Positions 21,323 to 23,286 of a stretch of 23,286 bases of DNA are shown piece by piece (position 1 is the first letter of the stretch; each line of letters begins with the position of its first letter). The stretch is from CAZVJA01 sp964626885 (GTDB lineage: Bacteria > Planctomycetota > Planctomycetia > Planctomycetales > Planctomycetaceae). The stretch covers positions 1 through 23,286 of the forward strand of contig CAZVJA010000070.1 in assembly GCA_964626885.1 (NCBI GenBank), in the 5' to 3' direction. The notes below the pieces were generated by a model. That model saw only the letters and a list, made by a program, of their open reading frames with translations, was not told where the DNA came from and did not search any database. The position numbers were made by a program, and so were the translations under genes.

Positions 21323-23286
21323 ATGGGCATTAACACCTCTTCGTCCGGACGCGTCGTGTCGATGGACCAGTTCCGCGGCTACACGGTCGCGGGGATGTTC
21401 CTGGTGAATTTCCTCGGCCATTACACCGCGATTCATTCCGTACTGAGACATAACAACAATTACTTCAGCTACGCCGACTCGATCATGCCGAGCTTCATGT
21501 TCGCGGTCGGTTTTTCCTATCGGCTGACGTTCCAGCGGCGGTTGACACAGATCGGGTGGATGCGGACCTGTCTGTCGTATATCCGCCGCAGTCTCGCGCT
21601 GGTGTTCATTTCCTTGATGATTGCTGGTCTCGGTGGCGGGTTCGGCGATTACGGCGGTTTCGATTCTATGCCCGATGAATACCAGCCGATGCGCGCGATG
21701 GCACATGCACCCGATGCCGACTTCTTCAATCGGATGAAGGCCGAGTTGGAACCGATCAAGGATCCGGAGCCGCTGAAGGAAGACAGTGACGATTTCAAGG
21801 CGCTCAGCGATGACGAAAAAGCTGCGCGGAAGAAGGCTTTCGAGGAGGCGAAGAAGCAGGCGGCCGACCAGCGGGCCGCGATTCAGAAAAAGTATTCCGA
21901 CGAAGCGGCGGCGGCTCGTATAAAGTTTGTCGACGAGGAGGTTCAGCGCCGCGCCGACTTTCAGGCACTTCTGCAACGGGACAATGCGCGCAAATGGAAT
22001 CAGGAAAGGCTGCTGCTCCGCTGGAAGATCTTTTTAATGAAGCTTCTGAAGAGCAATCTGTGGGAAACGTTGGCAATCATCGGCATCACGCAGATCGTTT
22101 TGCTGCCGGTGATTGCGGCTCCGATGTGGCTGCGGGTGCTCGCGTTGTTCGCGCTCGCGGGTTGGGATGTGTGGATGGCGTACTGGTTCAACTGGGAGTT
22201 CGTCTACGGATATCGCGAGAACTGGATGGTGCGGTACTTCGGCACCGGTGAAAATCGGAGTTGGGACGGCGGGTTCTTTGGCCCGCTGACCTGGGGCATC
22301 GCGATGCTCGGCGGCACCCTCACGCACGACATCATGAAGAGGGCGCAAACGGTTTTTCTTGCGGCGGGACGAATGTTCGCGTGGGGAGCATTGTTCATGA
22401 TGTTGGGGTATGGGTGTTCGTGCCTGACCCGATTGTACGAATACACGCCGGAGGAACTGGCGTTCCACAAGCAAGATCGAAGAGATCAGGATGCCCAAAA
22501 GGGTTGGCTCAACGGCCAGATCGAACGGATCAACAGCGAGCTCAAACCGACGCGCGAGCAGATTGGCAAATTGCAGGGAGAGATCGCCAAGATCAAGAAG
22601 CAGCAGTTCGACGCTCTCATGAAGAAGCTCAAAGAGGACGAAAAGACGAAGGATCTGTCGTCAAAACGCCTCGCGGATATGGCGGAAGAACAACTTAAGA
22701 AAGAGCCGATCGCGGATCACAAAATCGACGAACTAGAAGAGGATGTTGCGAAGATCAAGGAGGGCCCGGACTACTTGAGAAAGGAAGCGGAGATCGGGGT
22801 GATTGACGACCAGATCCGCAGTTTTCGAAAAATGGATCACGCCGTCAGTCCGGTCAAGCCGCCGCTGGAGAAGATTCGGAGTCGGGGTCTTAAGGGAATG
22901 CTGGTCGAACCGCCGTTCGTCGCTCCGCCGGAAGACGATCCGCGTGTCGATCCCGGGCCGCATGTCGAGCATCGCGCCTTGAATTACTGGATGATGGGAA
23001 AACGGATGCCGAGCCTGTCATTCATTCTGTTCGCGACCGGCTTCGCATTCGCAGTGAATGGGCTGTTTGTCGTCCTCTGCGACGCCTGGGGAATGCGGAT
23101 CGGAATCTTTCGGACATTCGGCATGAACCCGCTGGCGGCATACATCATCCACGAAATGATGGTACACTCGATTGCTCCGCTTGTTCCGCACGATGCCCCG
23201 CTGGGCTATTGTTTGGGCGGGTTCTTTATTTTCTTTACCGCGACGTATTTCGCGGTCCGGTATCTGGAGAAGAACGAGATCTACCT
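21323..23286 (+). CDS. Polytopic membrane acyltransferase-like protein (HGSNAT/DUF5009-like) with two coiled-coil insertions (3' end cut)
   Basis: The frame is open from ATG 21323 to the right edge (654 codons). GGAAGG (21310-21315) lies 7 nt upstream. The N-terminus (MDQFRGYTVAGMFLVNFLGH, then YADSIMPSFMFAVGFSYRLT) matches membrane acyltransferases related to heparan-alpha-glucosaminide N-acetyltransferase, which move acyl groups to sugars across the membrane. Transmembrane helices are visible at about 18-38, 50-68 and 88-106, then near 247-290 and 310-375, and at 565-590, with more at the right end up to residue 650. Two long hydrophilic, Lys/Glu-rich coiled-coil stretches break the membrane core: about 135-235 (RKKAFEEAKKQAADQRAAIQ) and about 373-505 (EQIGKLQGEIAKIKKQQ). 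These are not part of the usual family core. The acyl donor and acceptor are unknown. Only the last portion of the protein is missing; how much is not visible. The gene is divergent from the DUF1501 gene. Confidence 0.85.
   Translation, partial: MGINTSSSGRVVSMDQFRGYTVAGMFLVNFLGHYTAIHSVLRHNNNYFSYADSIMPSFMFAVGFSYRLTFQRRLTQIGWMRTCLSYIRRSLALVFISLMIAGLGGGFGDYGGFDSMPDEYQPMRAMAHAPDADFFNRMKAELEPIKDPEPLKEDSDDFKALSDDEKAARKKAFEEAKKQAADQRAAIQKKYSDEAAAARIKFVDEEVQRRADFQALLQRDNARKWNQERLLLRWKIFLMKLLKSNLWETLAIIGITQIVLLPVIAAPMWLRVLALFALAGWDVWMAYWFNWEFVYGYRENWMVRYFGTGENRSWDGGFFGPLTWGIAMLGGTLTHDIMKRAQTVFLAAGRMFAWGALFMMLGYGCSCLTRLYEYTPEELAFHKQDRRDQDAQKGWLNGQIERINSELKPTREQIGKLQGEIAKIKKQQFDALMKKLKEDEKTKDLSSKRLADMAEEQLKKEPIADHKIDELEEDVAKIKEGPDYLRKEAEIGVIDDQIRSFRKMDHAVSPVKPPLEKIRSRGLKGMLVEPPFVAPPEDDPRVDPGPHVEHRALNYWMMGKRMPSLSFILFATGFAFAVNGLFVVLCDAWGMRIGIFRTFGMNPLAAYIIHEMMVHSIAPLVPHDAPLGYCLGGFFIFFTATYFAVRYLEKNEIY

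Overview
The window reads as chromosomal DNA of a GC-rich planctomycete (phylum Planctomycetota). The evidence is family content: a putative membrane-bound dehydrogenase fused to a Pirellula/Verrucomicrobium-type haem-binding domain, a PSCyt1-DUF1549-DUF1553 protein, two DUF1501 proteins, a ThuA-like protein, and an Asp-rich RTX protein with the planctomycete N-terminal sorting-type motif LEDRTLLS. I cannot name a genus from sequence reading alone.

Layout. (1) 1-3805, minus strand: a secreted ThuA-like protein followed by a large secreted dehydrogenase/HEAT-like/cytochrome c protein that runs off the left edge. (2) 3806-3993: a 188-bp divergent control region. (3) 3994-8761, plus strand: a DUF1549/DUF1553 cytochrome followed by a closely coupled DUF1501 protein. 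(4) 9070-10659, plus: ATP-dependent phosphoenolpyruvate carboxykinase (pckA). (5) 10685-17212, minus: one giant 2175-residue exported protein made mostly of 21 tandem secretin-N-like domains, with no secretin barrel domain. (6) 17213-17937: a 725-bp divergent gap with no convincing gene. (7) 17938-19257, plus: the RTX repeat protein, closed by a perfect 15-bp hairpin terminator shared with the convergent gene. (8) 19497-20954, minus: a second, stand-alone DUF1501 protein. (9) 21323-23286, plus: a membrane acyltransferase of the heparan-glucosaminide N-acetyltransferase-like type with two charged coiled-coil insertions, cut by the right edge.

How the genes may fit together. The four genes at 1-8761 form two divergent transcription units around one control region, and all four products look exported. 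Three belong to families expanded in planctomycetes and two carry CXXCH haem sites, so an extracytoplasmic oxidation or polymer-breakdown role is plausible but not shown. pckA is central metabolism (gluconeogenesis) and looks independent. The giant secretin-N-like protein and the RTX protein diverge from a shared gap and are both cell-surface or periplasmic in design.

Most unusual items: the giant gene, with a 132-residue super-repeat and a nearly identical 396-bp-spaced duplication; a 24-unit RTX array in perfect 9-residue register; and heptanucleotide tandem repeats placed just after stop codons in both divergent operons. No tRNA, rRNA, CRISPR array, insertion sequence or prophage gene was seen.
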